Shown here: piece by piece, positions 18,501-26,328 of the stretch | Layout: each line of letters starts with the position of its first letter | How positions within the stretch are numbered: the first letter of the stretch is position 1 | Origin: JAFNAG01 sp050011535 | Lineage (GTDB): Bacteria; Acidobacteriota; UBA6911 | Length of the DNA: 64,000 nucleotides | NCBI GenBank assembly: GCA_050011535.1 | Contig: JBEKIX010000001.1 | Location: 1-64,000 of the forward strand | Reading direction: 5' to 3' | Notes under the pieces: generated by a model | The model's database searches: none | What the model was told of the DNA's origin: nothing | The model's input: the letters and a program-made list of their open reading frames with translations, nothing else | Translations under genes and position numbers: made by a program

Positions 18501-19154
18501 GCAACCACGCTCTTCTGCCCGCAGTATGCCGTAGGCGGCGGCTATCGATCTACACTGTCCATCACAAATCTGGACGACATGGGTGGGAATCTGGTTCTCC
18601 GACTCTTCGGGAACAACGGCGTGCAGATCGGAGACACCAGGTCCATGTCGATTGCCCCCAATGGCAAAGTCTACATCTCCGATCAGACCTTCTTCGCCGA
18701 TCCGGGAAGCGGATCGATCCAGGGTTACGTCGTGATCACGAGCAACGGACTTACAATACGGGGTGACGTGACCTTCGGCGATCCGGCGCGCAAGACTTTC
18801 GTGACGTCGCTGCCGCTGGTCTCCAGCCTGGATGACACCCTTGTGTTCAGCCAGGTCGCCTCCGATGCGACTTACTTCATGGGCCTGGCATTGCTCAACC
18901 CGAACGCGACAGATGCGGCTGCCACCATCGAGCTGCGCAATCAGGACGGCACTGTGAACCACAGCGTCACTTTGAAGATTCCGTCGCATCAGCGCATCTG
19001 CGAATTGCTCGAAGAGATCTTCCCCGATCTCGGAAATCAACAAGCTTCAGGATATATCCTTGTCAGTGTGGACCAGGGAATTGCAGGCTTTTCGGTGTTT
19101 GCGACGCGCGATCTGAGGATCATGACCGCGGTGCCCGCTCAGGTCATCAAGTGA
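15582..19154 (+). CDS. Secreted cohesin-like domain plus six FN3 repeats and shared C-terminal module
   Basis: Protein of 1190 residues. ATG 15582 follows AGGAGG, and a hydrophobic export segment spans about residues 14-33. Residues about 45-172 fit the cohesin fold pattern (SGLPGSSVDLTISLAPGS, LQFDLGLPSSLTYVS, GPVAVVRVAI). From 177 on come five FN3 domains of exactly 94 residues, each starting TTPPTISAVASSG and containing TITWTTNEAS, YHYRVKSKDAAGN or close variants. A sixth diverged FN3 follows (residues about 647-740). The remaining 450 residues repeat the C-terminal module of the preceding protein (VYPRLAAKNP, FCPQYAVGGGYRSTLSITN, RIMTAVPAQVIK). Cohesins bind dockerins, and a dockerin protein is encoded at 13091-13603. 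The cohesin call is by pattern only and needs a profile search. Confidence 0.83.
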   Translation: MSEIHHRSNTLSVFSHALILLLLTSALGLAGTSMAIGGVPDSSASLSAGSGSGLPGSSVDLTISLAPGSANVCTLQFDLGLPSSLTYVSTSTGSAAAAASKSASANPVSGGIRVLVFGLNVNTIGTGPVAVVRVAIASGTPAGPLTVGLSNLAASDPSGNSISITETDGTVTVLTSSDTTPPTISAVASSGITSSGATITWTTNEASDSQIDYGTTSSYGSSTTLNTSLVTAHSQTLSGLTAGALYHYRVKSKDAAGNLASSGDYTFTTSSDTTPPTISAVASSGITASGATITWTTNEVSDSQVDYGTTVSYGSSTTLNTTLVTSHSQTLSGLTVGTLYHYRVKSKDAAGNAAASGDYTFTTSSDITPPTISAVASSGITTSGATITWTTSEASTSQVDYGTTASYGSSTTLNTSLVNSHSQSLTGLAGGTTYHYHVKSKDAAGNLATSGDYNFRTVSDTTPPTISAVASSGITTSGATITWTTSEASDSQIDYGTTSSYGASTTLNSSLVTSHSQSLTGLAAGTTYHYHVKSKDSAGNLATSGDYSFRTVSDTTPPTISAVASSGVTSSGTAITWTTNEASTSQLDYGTATSYGSSTVLDSGLVTAHTQLLSGLSASTTYHYHVKSKDAAGNLATSGDYTFKTLAQSAGPIISSIMVSGITSTAATISWLTDVAADTQLSYGTTSDCALSTGLDTSLTTSHSQNLKGLQEGTTYYFKVESNNAAGKLSVSNVQSFQTLPSKTVKLVYPRLAAKNPSAAAPAADDSEYTGIAIVNLGSTSSVITFTAYDESGAQMTGPSINNPVQRTLAPGSQLVTIDTELFGSGLADQDSLGWINIDSSTNIVTGFTVTFNGSLSMMDGAPVTAAPMTQFDFTEIEDQGFTILHVANPNDSPANVTFQLVGSDGTIRTATLQSINPMGGMALTVMDLFPGVVAQASDYVRVVSDVGVVPFELTGQPSQDVAGLNGLGLDAAATTLFCPQYAVGGGYRSTLSITNLDDMGGNLVLRLFGNNGVQIGDTRSMSIAPNGKVYISDQTFFADPGSGSIQGYVVITSNGLTIRGDVTFGDPARKTFVTSLPLVSSLDDTLVFSQVASDATYFMGLALLNPNATDAAATIELRNQDGTVNHSVTLKIPSHQRICELLEEIFPDLGNQQASGYILVSVDQGIAGFSVFATRDLRIMTAVPAQVIK
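16110..17519 (+). repeat. Five in-frame 282-bp tandem repeats (FN3 units)
   Basis: Units begin at 16110, 16392, 16674, 16956 and 17238 with TCCGACACCACGCCGCC or a one- or two-base variant, so the spacing is exactly 282 bp. Much of the sequence is identical between units at the nucleotide level, which points to recent duplication or gene conversion. The array lies wholly inside the 15582-19154 gene and encodes FN3 domains. Confidence 0.95.
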
Positions 19155-19185
19155 AAGCACATAATATGTGATTGACTGGAGAGGC

Positions 19186-19272
19186 TGGTGCCGAAGGGGG
19201 GACTCGAACCCCCACGAGCTTAAGCCCACTAGACCCTGAACCTAGCGCGTCTGCCAATTCCGCCACTTCGGC
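19186..19272 (-). tRNA. tRNA-Leu (anticodon CAG)
   Basis: Read on the minus strand the 87-nt sequence starts GCCGAAGTGGCGGAATTGG and ends with an encoded CCA. It has the acceptor pairing GCCGAAG/CTTCGGC, a D-loop GGCAGACGCG, an anticodon arm CTAGG-TTCAGGG-TCTAG with CAG, a long variable arm as expected for leucine tRNAs, and the T-arm GGGGGTTCGAGTCCCCC. Confidence 0.96.
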
Positions 19273-19425
19273 ATTGTCGGGAGCATATCTTATGGAGGAG
19301 CGCGGTGCTTGTCAATGGCGATAGCACCTGTCCGCGCCGCGGGTAAGTTTTGCCTCTCCAACCCTAGGAGCCCGTCCGAGAATTAGGAGGGGTCGCGCGC
19401 ATGGGGCTTGCGGGGTGAGCGCAAG

Positions 19426-19517
19426 GCGAAATTGGGGACAGTCACTTTTTTTCGCCGGGACTATATAGGCAGATTCGCGAAGGGGTGGCGAAAAGAGGTG
19501 ACTGTCCCCAATTTCGC
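19426..19517. repeat. Long hairpin with GGGGACAGTCAC arms overlapping a gene end
   Basis: Arms 19426-19445 (GCGAAATTGGGGACAGTCAC) and 19498-19517 are perfect 20-bp complements. A second inner pair, TTTTCGCC at 19449-19456 and GGCGAAAA at 19487-19494, continues the stem. The core matches the palindromes at 8477 and 20745. The stop codon of the TPR gene (19461-19463) lies within its loop. Confidence 0.8.
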
Positions 19518-20732
19518 AACGGGCCTGCGGGTCCATGTAAGATAGATTTGCGTCCAGGTAAGCGGATCCTGCCGAGGCAGCTTCTCCACGTCGATGCCGA
19601 GTTTTCGTGCCACATCGAGCGCGCGCGCGGCCTTTTCCGGCTCCCCGCGTTTATCAAGCATCAGACTGTATAGATACTGGATCATCCCTTGGTCCGGGTG
19701 CGCCCCCACCGCCTGCTCGAGAAATGCCAAAGCAGCCGCCTCATCGCCCCGGAGACGATTTGCAATCGCCAGGTTCAGTATCACTGAAGCGTTCGACTCC
19801 GAGAATCCCCGTGCCTGCGATAGCGCCCGCGCCGCCTGCGGGAAGTCGCCTTTGCGGAGGTAAGCCACACCAAGGTTGTTGAACGCCTCCAACGACTGGC
19901 TCCGAGACAGGAGGGAATTGTAAGCCTCGACGGCATTCGATGGATCCTCCAGCTTCAAATAGCACGTGCCCAGCATAAATTCAGTCTCCAGGAAATTCTG
20001 CGGGCCCTTCAAGGCCGGTTGGAGATATTGCATCGATCGAGCCCAATCACCGAGGCCAAAGTAATACTCACCAAGCAGATAAGATGCCTGGGGAAAATCA
20101 CGATACAGCTCGACGGTTTTTTGCACCCTTTTGGCACGTTCGGAATCATCCCCGACGGAAAGGCAACCGACGAAATCCGAGAACGGTTGATTAGGCACGG
20201 TTCTCGTCCGCGCGCGAAACTCCTCGCGTGAGAGCTTAAGATCCGGATAAGTTTCGGAGAGAAGCACCCAGGCCAGCTCGTTCTCGAGCTGCGGCAAGGC
20301 TGCTACCGGACCGTTTGCTACGTGTTCTCCCCCCAGCTTCAACGATTTGAGGTTCAGCACTCGAACGGAGATCTGCAGGTTCTCCTTCGTTCCGGAGTAG
20401 CTCCCGAAAACCAGACGGTCCGCGACCGCCTTTTGCGCCACGCGTATCATGCTCGCTCGGCTCAACGGCACACTTGGAGGAAGATCTATGGATTCCTCAA
20501 ATCGTACCCGCTCCTCCCTTGAGAGGGTCTCCACTTCCGGCATTTCCATCTCTTCCGAAATAGCAATGGCAAGCCCCTCGCCAACCCATGACAGGTCCTG
20601 TGCATTGGATTGATTCTCAGGAGGAAAAATCACGAAAGTCGTAACGGAATTGGCGGGCGCGAGGGTCTTGGCGCACAGGCAGACGGGCAGCACGGAAAAC
20701 AACAACCAGGCAACGATCCTGCGCATGTCCAT
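19461..20732 (-). CDS. Exported TPR protein with TolB/FlgO-like N-terminal domain; 3' end inside a repeat element
   Basis: Protein of 423 residues starting at ATG 20732 behind GGTGG. A hydrophobic signal segment spans residues 4-20. Residues about 30-140 (VIFPPENQSNAQDLSWVGEG, VADRLVFGSYSG, ISVRVLNLKS) resemble the TolB-like domain that precedes TPRs in many acidobacterial proteins. Residues about 195-380 are TPR repeats. The last 18 or so residues (AKLGTVTSFRHPFANLPI) are encoded by the hairpin element at 19426-19517, so the original C-terminus appears to have been replaced. It is the last gene of an operon-like run with four ABC exporter genes, 40 bp after the last permease, with a palindrome between them. 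The role is unknown; it may be a periplasmic partner of the exporters. Confidence 0.8.
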   Translation of the reverse strand: MDMRRIVAWLLFSVLPVCLCAKTLAPANSVTTFVIFPPENQSNAQDLSWVGEGLAIAISEEMEMPEVETLSREERVRFEESIDLPPSVPLSRASMIRVAQKAVADRLVFGSYSGTKENLQISVRVLNLKSLKLGGEHVANGPVAALPQLENELAWVLLSETYPDLKLSREEFRARTRTVPNQPFSDFVGCLSVGDDSERAKRVQKTVELYRDFPQASYLLGEYYFGLGDWARSMQYLQPALKGPQNFLETEFMLGTCYLKLEDPSNAVEAYNSLLSRSQSLEAFNNLGVAYLRKGDFPQAARALSQARGFSESNASVILNLAIANRLRGDEAAALAFLEQAVGAHPDQGMIQYLYSLMLDKRGEPEKAARALDVARKLGIDVEKLPRQDPLTWTQIYLTWTRRPVAKLGTVTSFRHPFANLPI

Positions 20733-20744
20733 TGCATACCACCT

Positions 20745-20767
20745 AATTTGGTGACTGTCACCAAATT
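20745..20767. repeat. GGTGAC-t-GTCACC palindrome upstream of the TPR gene
   Basis: AATTTGGTGAC and its perfect complement around one T, 13 bp upstream of the start at 20732 and 5 bp past the stop of the permease gene. It shares its core with 8477-8503. It may be a repeat element or, from its position, an operator. Sequence alone cannot decide. Confidence 0.6.
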
Positions 20768-20772
20768 CAAGG

Positions 20773-21585
20773 TTACTGTTCGAGAACGTATTCCTTTTCG
20801 CGTACGATCAGGCTTGCGGTGGCGACAAACAACACGATCATCAGAACCAGGGTCACGATCGATTCCAGCGGATCCGTGCGGTCCCCGACCAGCATGGAAA
20901 GGGCCCCAAGCGTGTCTTGATGCGGAAAAATCGACTGCAGGTAATGAGTGATGGTCAACTTACGTGTGAAGCCCGGAAGGACGGCAACGATCCCTTCCCA
21001 GCCGAATGCGTATGCCAGGCCTATAAGGATCGAGTGCTTTAGCCACGCCCCCAGGAGACTGAAGAAGGAGCCATAGGCCAGCAGCGCCAGGAATATGATT
21101 CCGATGTCTCTGCAGAGCACATTCAAATCCTGAAAGAAGGGGCGCATGTCGGCGCCGACATAGAGGATCAAATAGCTGGCCATCACGACGGGAAGCACCA
21201 TGATCGAACCAATCCAGACGAGTGCCACGTACTTTCCCAGCATGATGGTAGGTTTTGGAATCGGGCGCATGAAAAGATACGTGAGCGTCTTGCCTTCCAC
21301 TTCCTCCGAGACTAGGGCTGTGCCGTAGAAGAGCGTGACGAAGACCACCAGAAAACGCATCACCGCGGTAGACATCAGTGTGCCGAACACTTGCGATGCG
21401 GGCAGAGCTGTAGGAACAAGGTTGAGCACCAGGACCGCACGTCCGACTCCAGCGAGCGCGAGTACGATTAGAGAAAGCAGCCCGACAAACAGCGTCTTTT
21501 TGCTCCAGAACAGCGTGTCGAGCGTCAGATTGGCAATCGTCTTCAGGTTGCGCCACCCCTTCGCCACCCCATCGGAATCCGCCAT
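20773..21585 (-). CDS. ABC-2 type exporter permease
   Basis: Membrane protein of 270 residues with about six transmembrane segments (first at about 33-53). It belongs to the ABC-2 permease superfamily, judged from the topology and the EEVEGKTLTYLFMRPIP segment near residue 92, a typical cytosolic loop of these permeases. It starts 8 bp after the stop of the ATPase gene at 21594-22517 and most likely forms an exporter with that ATPase. The substrate is not identifiable. Confidence 0.85.
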   Translation of the reverse strand: MADSDGVAKGWRNLKTIANLTLDTLFWSKKTLFVGLLSLIVLALAGVGRAVLVLNLVPTALPASQVFGTLMSTAVMRFLVVFVTLFYGTALVSEEVEGKTLTYLFMRPIPKPTIMLGKYVALVWIGSIMVLPVVMASYLILYVGADMRPFFQDLNVLCRDIGIIFLALLAYGSFFSLLGAWLKHSILIGLAYAFGWEGIVAVLPGFTRKLTITHYLQSIFPHQDTLGALSMLVGDRTDPLESIVTLVLMIVLFVATASLIVREKEYVLEQ

Positions 21586-21593
21586 GCGCGCTC

Positions 21594-22517
21594 CTATTTC
21601 ACCAGATAGTGGAAGACAGCCTGCAGGTTGTCGTCGGGGGAAGTGATTTCCTCCAGCTCGATATCGTTGTCAAGCATCAGTTCCGGAAGCCGCCCATAAA
21701 ACTCGTCAGGTTTCCGCGACTCGGCAGTCAGCGCATCGCCTTCCGGGTCGAAGTGGATGCTCTCCACATCAGGGAAACCGACGAGAGCCTCCGCCAGTTT
21801 TCTAGGTCTCGAACAGCGAATGCGGATGCTGTGCGGGTGTCTGTCGATCAGGTCCCGGATCTGGTGGACGTCGCCTTCAGCCAGGACTTTGCCGTTGTGC
21901 ATCAATAGAATGGTCGAAGTCATGGCTTCGACTTCGTGGAGAATGTGACTCGAAACAACTACGCACTTCCCTTCCTTCCCCCATTGCCGTACCAGCTGGA
22001 TGATGTCTCTCCTTCCGACCGGATCCATGCCGGCCAGCGGCTCATCCAAGACCATGACATCCGGATCGTGGGCGATCGCCTGTGCCAACTTGATACGCTG
22101 TCTCATCCCCTTGCTGTAGGCCGCAATTTTCTTGTCCCGGACGGAGGATAAATTGACCGTTTCCAGCGCACTGTCGACGCGCTTCGCTACCTCCGCATCC
22201 CCAAAGGGATGCATGTGCAGCAGAGCCGACAGGAACTCGGCGCCCGTCATCCGTTCGTAGAAGGAATCCTGCTCGGGGCAGAAGCCCATCCGGTGGAAGA
22301 GCGGAAAGTTGTTCCAAATTCTCTCGCCGAAAACCGTGATCTCGCCCTGGCTGGGCCGCAACTGCCCTGTGATCAACTTCATCAATGTGGATTTCCCGGC
22401 CCCGTTCGGCCCCAGAAGCCCCACGACTCCCTGGCCAATCGTGAAGGTGACATTATTGAGGGCAACGACTTGGCCGTACCACTTGGAAAGAGTCTTTCCC
22501 TCCACGAGCGCGCTCAC
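21594..22517 (-). CDS. ABC transporter ATP-binding protein
   Basis: Protein of 307 residues. The Walker A motif is GPNGAGKST near residue 35, the signature region is YSKGMRQRIKLAQA near 134, and Walker B is VMVLDEPLAGMDP near 154. An H-loop histidine follows in VVSSHILHE. A C-terminal extension from about 220 is typical of ABC-2 exporter ATPases. It overlaps the upstream permease gene by 4 bp (ATGA at 22514-22517), which shows translational coupling. It powers the exporter with the permease(s) next to it; the cargo is unknown. Confidence 0.92.
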   Translation of the reverse strand: MSALVEGKTLSKWYGQVVALNNVTFTIGQGVVGLLGPNGAGKSTLMKLITGQLRPSQGEITVFGERIWNNFPLFHRMGFCPEQDSFYERMTGAEFLSALLHMHPFGDAEVAKRVDSALETVNLSSVRDKKIAAYSKGMRQRIKLAQAIAHDPDVMVLDEPLAGMDPVGRRDIIQLVRQWGKEGKCVVVSSHILHEVEAMTSTILLMHNGKVLAEGDVHQIRDLIDRHPHSIRIRCSRPRKLAEALVGFPDVESIHFDPEGDALTAESRKPDEFYGRLPELMLDNDIELEEITSPDDNLQAVFHYLVK

Positions 22518-23353
22518 TTTATCACCTCCACTGCCTTCACCCGGGCATGGATGATCCAGACGCTTCCCGCGAGCAGGATGGCTAGGACTGCGGCGCTAGC
22601 CCATGGGGAGGCTTGGTAGGTAAGCGGACTGCGAAAGAGAACATCGCCGATCTGTCTCAGGTCATCGGTGAGCGATATCCAGGCTACCGCGCTCGTATGC
22701 AGCAAAGCGCTCAATATTCCGTAGAGAATCTGGCTGAAAAACACCACAGCAGCAAAGAAAATGCCTGCAAATCGGCTGCTCCGACTCATGGATGAAAGAG
22801 CGAGTATGACCAGCGCGTTGGCCGCTATGATGAGCAGAGAGTAGCCCAAGATCGAGAGCACAACCCACGAATATTGGCGCAGAAACTCGAGATCGGAGTG
22901 AAAAATCGCTGCCACGAGAAAGAGAAGCAGGCCCGGAAGAAGCGTCGTCAGCGACAAGAAAAACACCACCACCCCGAGCTTGCCGATCAGGTAGTCACGG
23001 CGCGTGATGGCTCGCGAAAAATAGATTTGCAGAGCATTGGCTTTCAGGTCGTTGGCGATCGCGCCCGCGCCTGCATAAATCGCTAAGATGAATGTGAAAA
23101 AAAGTTGCTGGCTCAGAAACGATTCAAAGAATGGGCCGTCGATTGTAATGAACGCGATCCGGTTCATCACCACGGCGCCATAGAGGATGACACACCGCGC
23201 CAGAAACGGAATCAGCGCCAGAAAGAGGAACACAAGAAAGCCCCTCTTTTTCGCAAGCAGGGAGATGCCGTACCTGGAGATGACCCACCAGCGATACGGA
23301 TGAGAGGTCCAGTCACCCTGCCAATGCTGATAGCTCTGATCATGAATGGGCAT
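22514..23353 (-). CDS. ABC-2 type exporter permease
   Basis: Membrane protein of 279 residues. The N-terminus MPIHDQSYQHW is soluble and is followed by about six membrane segments. The region AGAGAIANDLKANALQIYFSRAITR near residue 95 is the conserved loop of this permease type. Its 3' end overlaps the next ATPase by 4 bp. It lies 70 bp downstream of the first ATPase (23424-24332), so the operon carries two ATPase-permease pairs in tandem. Confidence 0.85.
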   Translation of the reverse strand: MPIHDQSYQHWQGDWTSHPYRWWVISRYGISLLAKKRGFLVFLFLALIPFLARCVILYGAVVMNRIAFITIDGPFFESFLSQQLFFTFILAIYAGAGAIANDLKANALQIYFSRAITRRDYLIGKLGVVVFFLSLTTLLPGLLLFLVAAIFHSDLEFLRQYSWVVLSILGYSLLIIAANALVILALSSMSRSSRFAGIFFAAVVFFSQILYGILSALLHTSAVAWISLTDDLRQIGDVLFRSPLTYQASPWASAAVLAILLAGSVWIIHARVKAVEVIK

Positions 23354-23423
23354 CCCACGCTCCCATGAGTGGCAGGTTACGGGCGACGGATGGCCCGACT
23401 CGTTCCACGCCGCACACCATTCT

Positions 23424-24332
23424 TCATTCTCCTATGGCCTGCATGAACACTTCCTCGAGCGATTGCCGCATGGGCAGAAGATGACGTATTTGCACGTTGA
23501 CATCACGCGCGGCCTGCAAGAGCGCGCTCCCCGTAAGCCCATCCTGCAATAGGATCTTCAAGAGACCATCCTCACCATCCGTGCATCGGCAACCCAGGAG
23601 TTCCAATTTGCGCCGGAACGCATCGAGATCCCCTTTGATCCGGCATTCGAACAGAGCGCCAGTTCCCCGCTTCAAATCCTCGATCTTGCCAGCTGCAAGA
23701 CCGCGCCCCTTGTGAATTACGAACGCATCCTGACAGACCCACTCGACATCGGGCAGCAAATGAGACGAAAGAATCACATTGATTCCCTTCGAGGTCGTAA
23801 TGTCCCGAATCAGCTCCAGCATCTCAATTCGACCCTTGGGATCCAATCCGTTTGTCGGCTCGTCCAGGAACACCAGTTGGGGATCATGCACGAGCGCTTG
23901 AGCAAGTTTGATCCGCTGCTTCATGCCTGCAGAGTAGGTCTCGACATTCCGGTAGCGGGCTTCTCCGAGGCCCGCGTAATAGAGAATCTCGTGAGCGCGG
24001 CGCATTGCGTCCTTGGGAATCATGCCGGAAAGCTGGCCGGCATACGCCACGAACGTTACTGCATTCATCCCCGGTATATGACAGTCGTTCTCCGGCATGT
24101 ACCCGACGCGCTGGCGAATCTCAAGTTGCCGGCTGCGAATATCCATCCCAAGTACCTTGCCGCTGCCGGTCGTGGGCGTGATGAATCCCAACAGGGTCTT
24201 GATGAGAGTGCTCTTCCCGGCGCCGTTTGGGCCAAGAAGCCCTATCGATCCGCCTTCAAATTGGAAATTGACTCCGTCGAGAGCTCTCTGCGTGCCAAAA
24301 TCAACCGAAATGTTTTCCAGGTCGATGATCAA
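23424..24332 (-). CDS. ABC transporter ATP-binding protein (first of the pair)
   Basis: Protein of 302 residues. I chose TTG 24332, which has GGGAAGGG at a 5-base spacing and gives LIIDLENISVDFG, the usual beginning of such ATPases. The longer in-frame ATG at 24431 would translate through the 7-bp-unit repeat and is unlikely. Walker A is GPNGAGKST near residue 37, the signature is YSAGMKQRIKLAQA near 133, and Walker B is LVFLDEPTNGLDP near 153. A further C-terminal domain follows. It is the promoter-proximal gene of the two-exporter operon. Confidence 0.88.
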   Translation of the reverse strand: MIIDLENISVDFGTQRALDGVNFQFEGGSIGLLGPNGAGKSTLIKTLLGFITPTTGSGKVLGMDIRSRQLEIRQRVGYMPENDCHIPGMNAVTFVAYAGQLSGMIPKDAMRRAHEILYYAGLGEARYRNVETYSAGMKQRIKLAQALVHDPQLVFLDEPTNGLDPKGRIEMLELIRDITTSKGINVILSSHLLPDVEWVCQDAFVIHKGRGLAAGKIEDLKRGTGALFECRIKGDLDAFRRKLELLGCRCTDGEDGLLKILLQDGLTGSALLQAARDVNVQIRHLLPMRQSLEEVFMQAIGE

Positions 24333-24394
24333 AGTGGCCCTTCCCTTGTCACCATTGGTACGAAACAACTCAAACAATAGTTCAAGTTTATCCT

Positions 24395-24468
24395 GATTCG
24401 AGATTCGAAATTCGAAATTCAAAACTCTCAATCTCGAATCTCGAATCTCGAATCTCGAATCTCGAATT
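24395..24468. repeat. 7-bp-unit palindromic repeat, copy B
   Basis: ATTCGAG/ATTCGAA-type 7-mers, then aaaactctcaa, then five TCTCGAA-type 7-mers form a long near-perfect hairpin. It lies between the divergent genes at 24332 and 24519, so it may sit in or beside both promoters. Confidence 0.85.
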
Positions 24469-24518
24469 CTGTGGCTTGCCTCCGTGGACGCCGACGAATA
24501 GAATAATTGGGGGACGAT

Positions 24519-24884
24519 ATGAGGAAATGCATAGTTCTTATAGTCATTATCCTGCTGGCCCAGGCGACCCTGAACGCGATCGAGTCAGGCCAATATCGCT
24601 TGCTCTCTGTAACCGACGTCCAGAAGTGGATTCTCATTTCGCAGAGCCCGGAGAAGCCGAAGTACATCCTCGACGCGTCGACGGCAAAGATCACGGTCGA
24701 TGGAAAGCCGGCAGAATTCAAGGAACTCTCACGCTTCAGCGTCATCAACGTCAAATTCGAATTCAAGAAGTCCAGCAAGGACGGGATCACCGTCGATGGC
24801 GTGGCGTCCGAGATTCGCATTCTTACACCCGAACAACCCAAGAAAGCCGATGCTCCGATTCAGAAGGCAGGACATTCGATGTGA
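24519..24884 (+). CDS. Small secreted protein of unknown function
   Basis: Protein of 121 residues. ATG 24519 follows GGGGGAC. An in-frame TTG at 24507 is possible but weaker. Residues 1-20 (MRKCIVLIVIILLAQATLNA) are a signal peptide. The rest is a small alpha/beta domain with ITVDGKPAEFKEL and ITVDGVASEIRIL, which look like two beta-hairpin repeats. I do not recognise a family. The stretch 24885-25272 downstream holds no gene I can support. Confidence 0.65.
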   Translation: MRKCIVLIVIILLAQATLNAIESGQYRLLSVTDVQKWILISQSPEKPKYILDASTAKITVDGKPAEFKELSRFSVINVKFEFKKSSKDGITVDGVASEIRILTPEQPKKADAPIQKAGHSM

Positions 24885-25272
24885 AGCCGATATGGCGTGA
24901 CTCCCAAAATTACGGCACCTCGGGGCTTGCTTCATAGTCAAGAGCGTTCGCATCCGATTTCATCCTTGCCCCGTGAAAATTCTCTTCTCCGTTGACCGTC
25001 AATGTGCTAATAATTCCCTCGCCCGGCGAGCCTGCCGGGCCATGGGGAGACCCACTCCGAAATTCGAACGAAGGTATTTGTAAATCGTTCTAATTAAAAG
25101 TTTTTGCTAATTTCAGATCGTGAGCGGCCGCTTTTGCCGAGAACTTCCTGAATCAGGCACGCGCAGCAGTTTTTGCGAGCCGAAGTCAGCATCCCCATGC
25201 GTTATCATGTTTTATTTAAAAGCTTTAACAGCAAGCCGTTCCTCATTCATTGAATGCCCGGCCGGAGGTAGG

Positions 25273-26319
25273 ATGCGTTCCGCGTTGCAGTACGAAGACA
25301 ACTGGGAAACCGAAAGGTATGCCCTGCTTACATCACGTGTTTGCGACATCATTTTGTCGTTCGAAGAGACTCTGTTATCTCGCTGTATTAAAAAGCTTTA
25401 TGACGAACTGGCGCTGAAAAAACTCCAGTTTCGTCCCAGATACTATTTCACTTGCGGGGGGGATGAGTGGGGTTGTCCCGATCGAGTACCCATCATAGGA
25501 ATCCCGTTTCATTTGGCCGACAACCGATTGACCCGTATTGAGAAGGAGATGGGATACGCGACCTACGACAAGAGTGAGCTCATGTGCCTTTTGAGGCATG
25601 AAACCGGGCACGCCATCGACTACGCCTATCAGCTGTATGCCACTCAGGAGTGGGAAGACACTTTTGGTGATTTCAACAAGACTTACCCAGAAAATTTCAA
25701 GTTTAAGTTTAACCCGTACAGCCGGAATTATGTCAAGAGTCAAGGTGATCCAAAGTATTACGCGCAGGCGCATCCGGATGAGGATTTTGCGGAGACTTTT
25801 GCCGTCTGGCTGACGCCCCGTTCGAACTGGCGCGTGAACTATCGCAACTGGCCGGCTGTCAAAAAAATCGAATACGTCGATCGGGTGATGCAGACGTTGC
25901 GCTTCAAGAAACCTTATGTGGTCGCGGGGCCTTTGGACTCTCCGTATCATTCGAAGACCTACACCCTCATCGAGTATTACGGCGAGAATCTCGACGATTA
26001 CAAGGATAACGCGCTGGGAATTTACGACGATGATTTGAAGTGGATCTTCCCGGCACAGTCAAACGGCCACAACAAGTACATGCCGGCGAAAGATCTTATC
26101 CGCAAGAATCGCCGTTTCCTGGTTGCGACGATCTCCAATTGGACGGGGGCGAAGGACAAAGCGGTTGGTCCGGTGGTAAGCAAGTTTTGGGAGCGCTGCA
26201 GGGACCTGGGGTTGAAACTGCCCGCCGATGATGAGAAGTTCCGCCTCGCTTCCCTCACCGCGCTGGGAACCACCGTTGTGATGAATTACCTGCACACAGG
26301 GCGCTACATCCCTGACTGA
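25273..26319 (+). CDS. Putative zinc metallopeptidase (HETGH)
   Basis: Protein of 348 residues from ATG 25273, which has GGAGG 4 bases upstream. Longer in-frame starts at 25120 and 25207 lack one. The zinc motif HETGH is near residue 112, and a downstream DEDFAETFAVWL at about residue 170 supplies a likely third ligand, as in the putative zinc-binding metallopeptidase family (PF15887-like). A FTCGGDEWGCPDRVPIIGIP stretch lies N-terminal. No signal peptide is seen with this start. It converges with nuoN, whose stop is 10 bp away. The substrate is unknown. Confidence 0.75.
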   Translation: MRSALQYEDNWETERYALLTSRVCDIILSFEETLLSRCIKKLYDELALKKLQFRPRYYFTCGGDEWGCPDRVPIIGIPFHLADNRLTRIEKEMGYATYDKSELMCLLRHETGHAIDYAYQLYATQEWEDTFGDFNKTYPENFKFKFNPYSRNYVKSQGDPKYYAQAHPDEDFAETFAVWLTPRSNWRVNYRNWPAVKKIEYVDRVMQTLRFKKPYVVAGPLDSPYHSKTYTLIEYYGENLDDYKDNALGIYDDDLKWIFPAQSNGHNKYMPAKDLIRKNRRFLVATISNWTGAKDKAVGPVVSKFWERCRDLGLKLPADDEKFRLASLTALGTTVVMNYLHTGRYIPD

Positions 26320-26328
26320 GTCCTGAAT

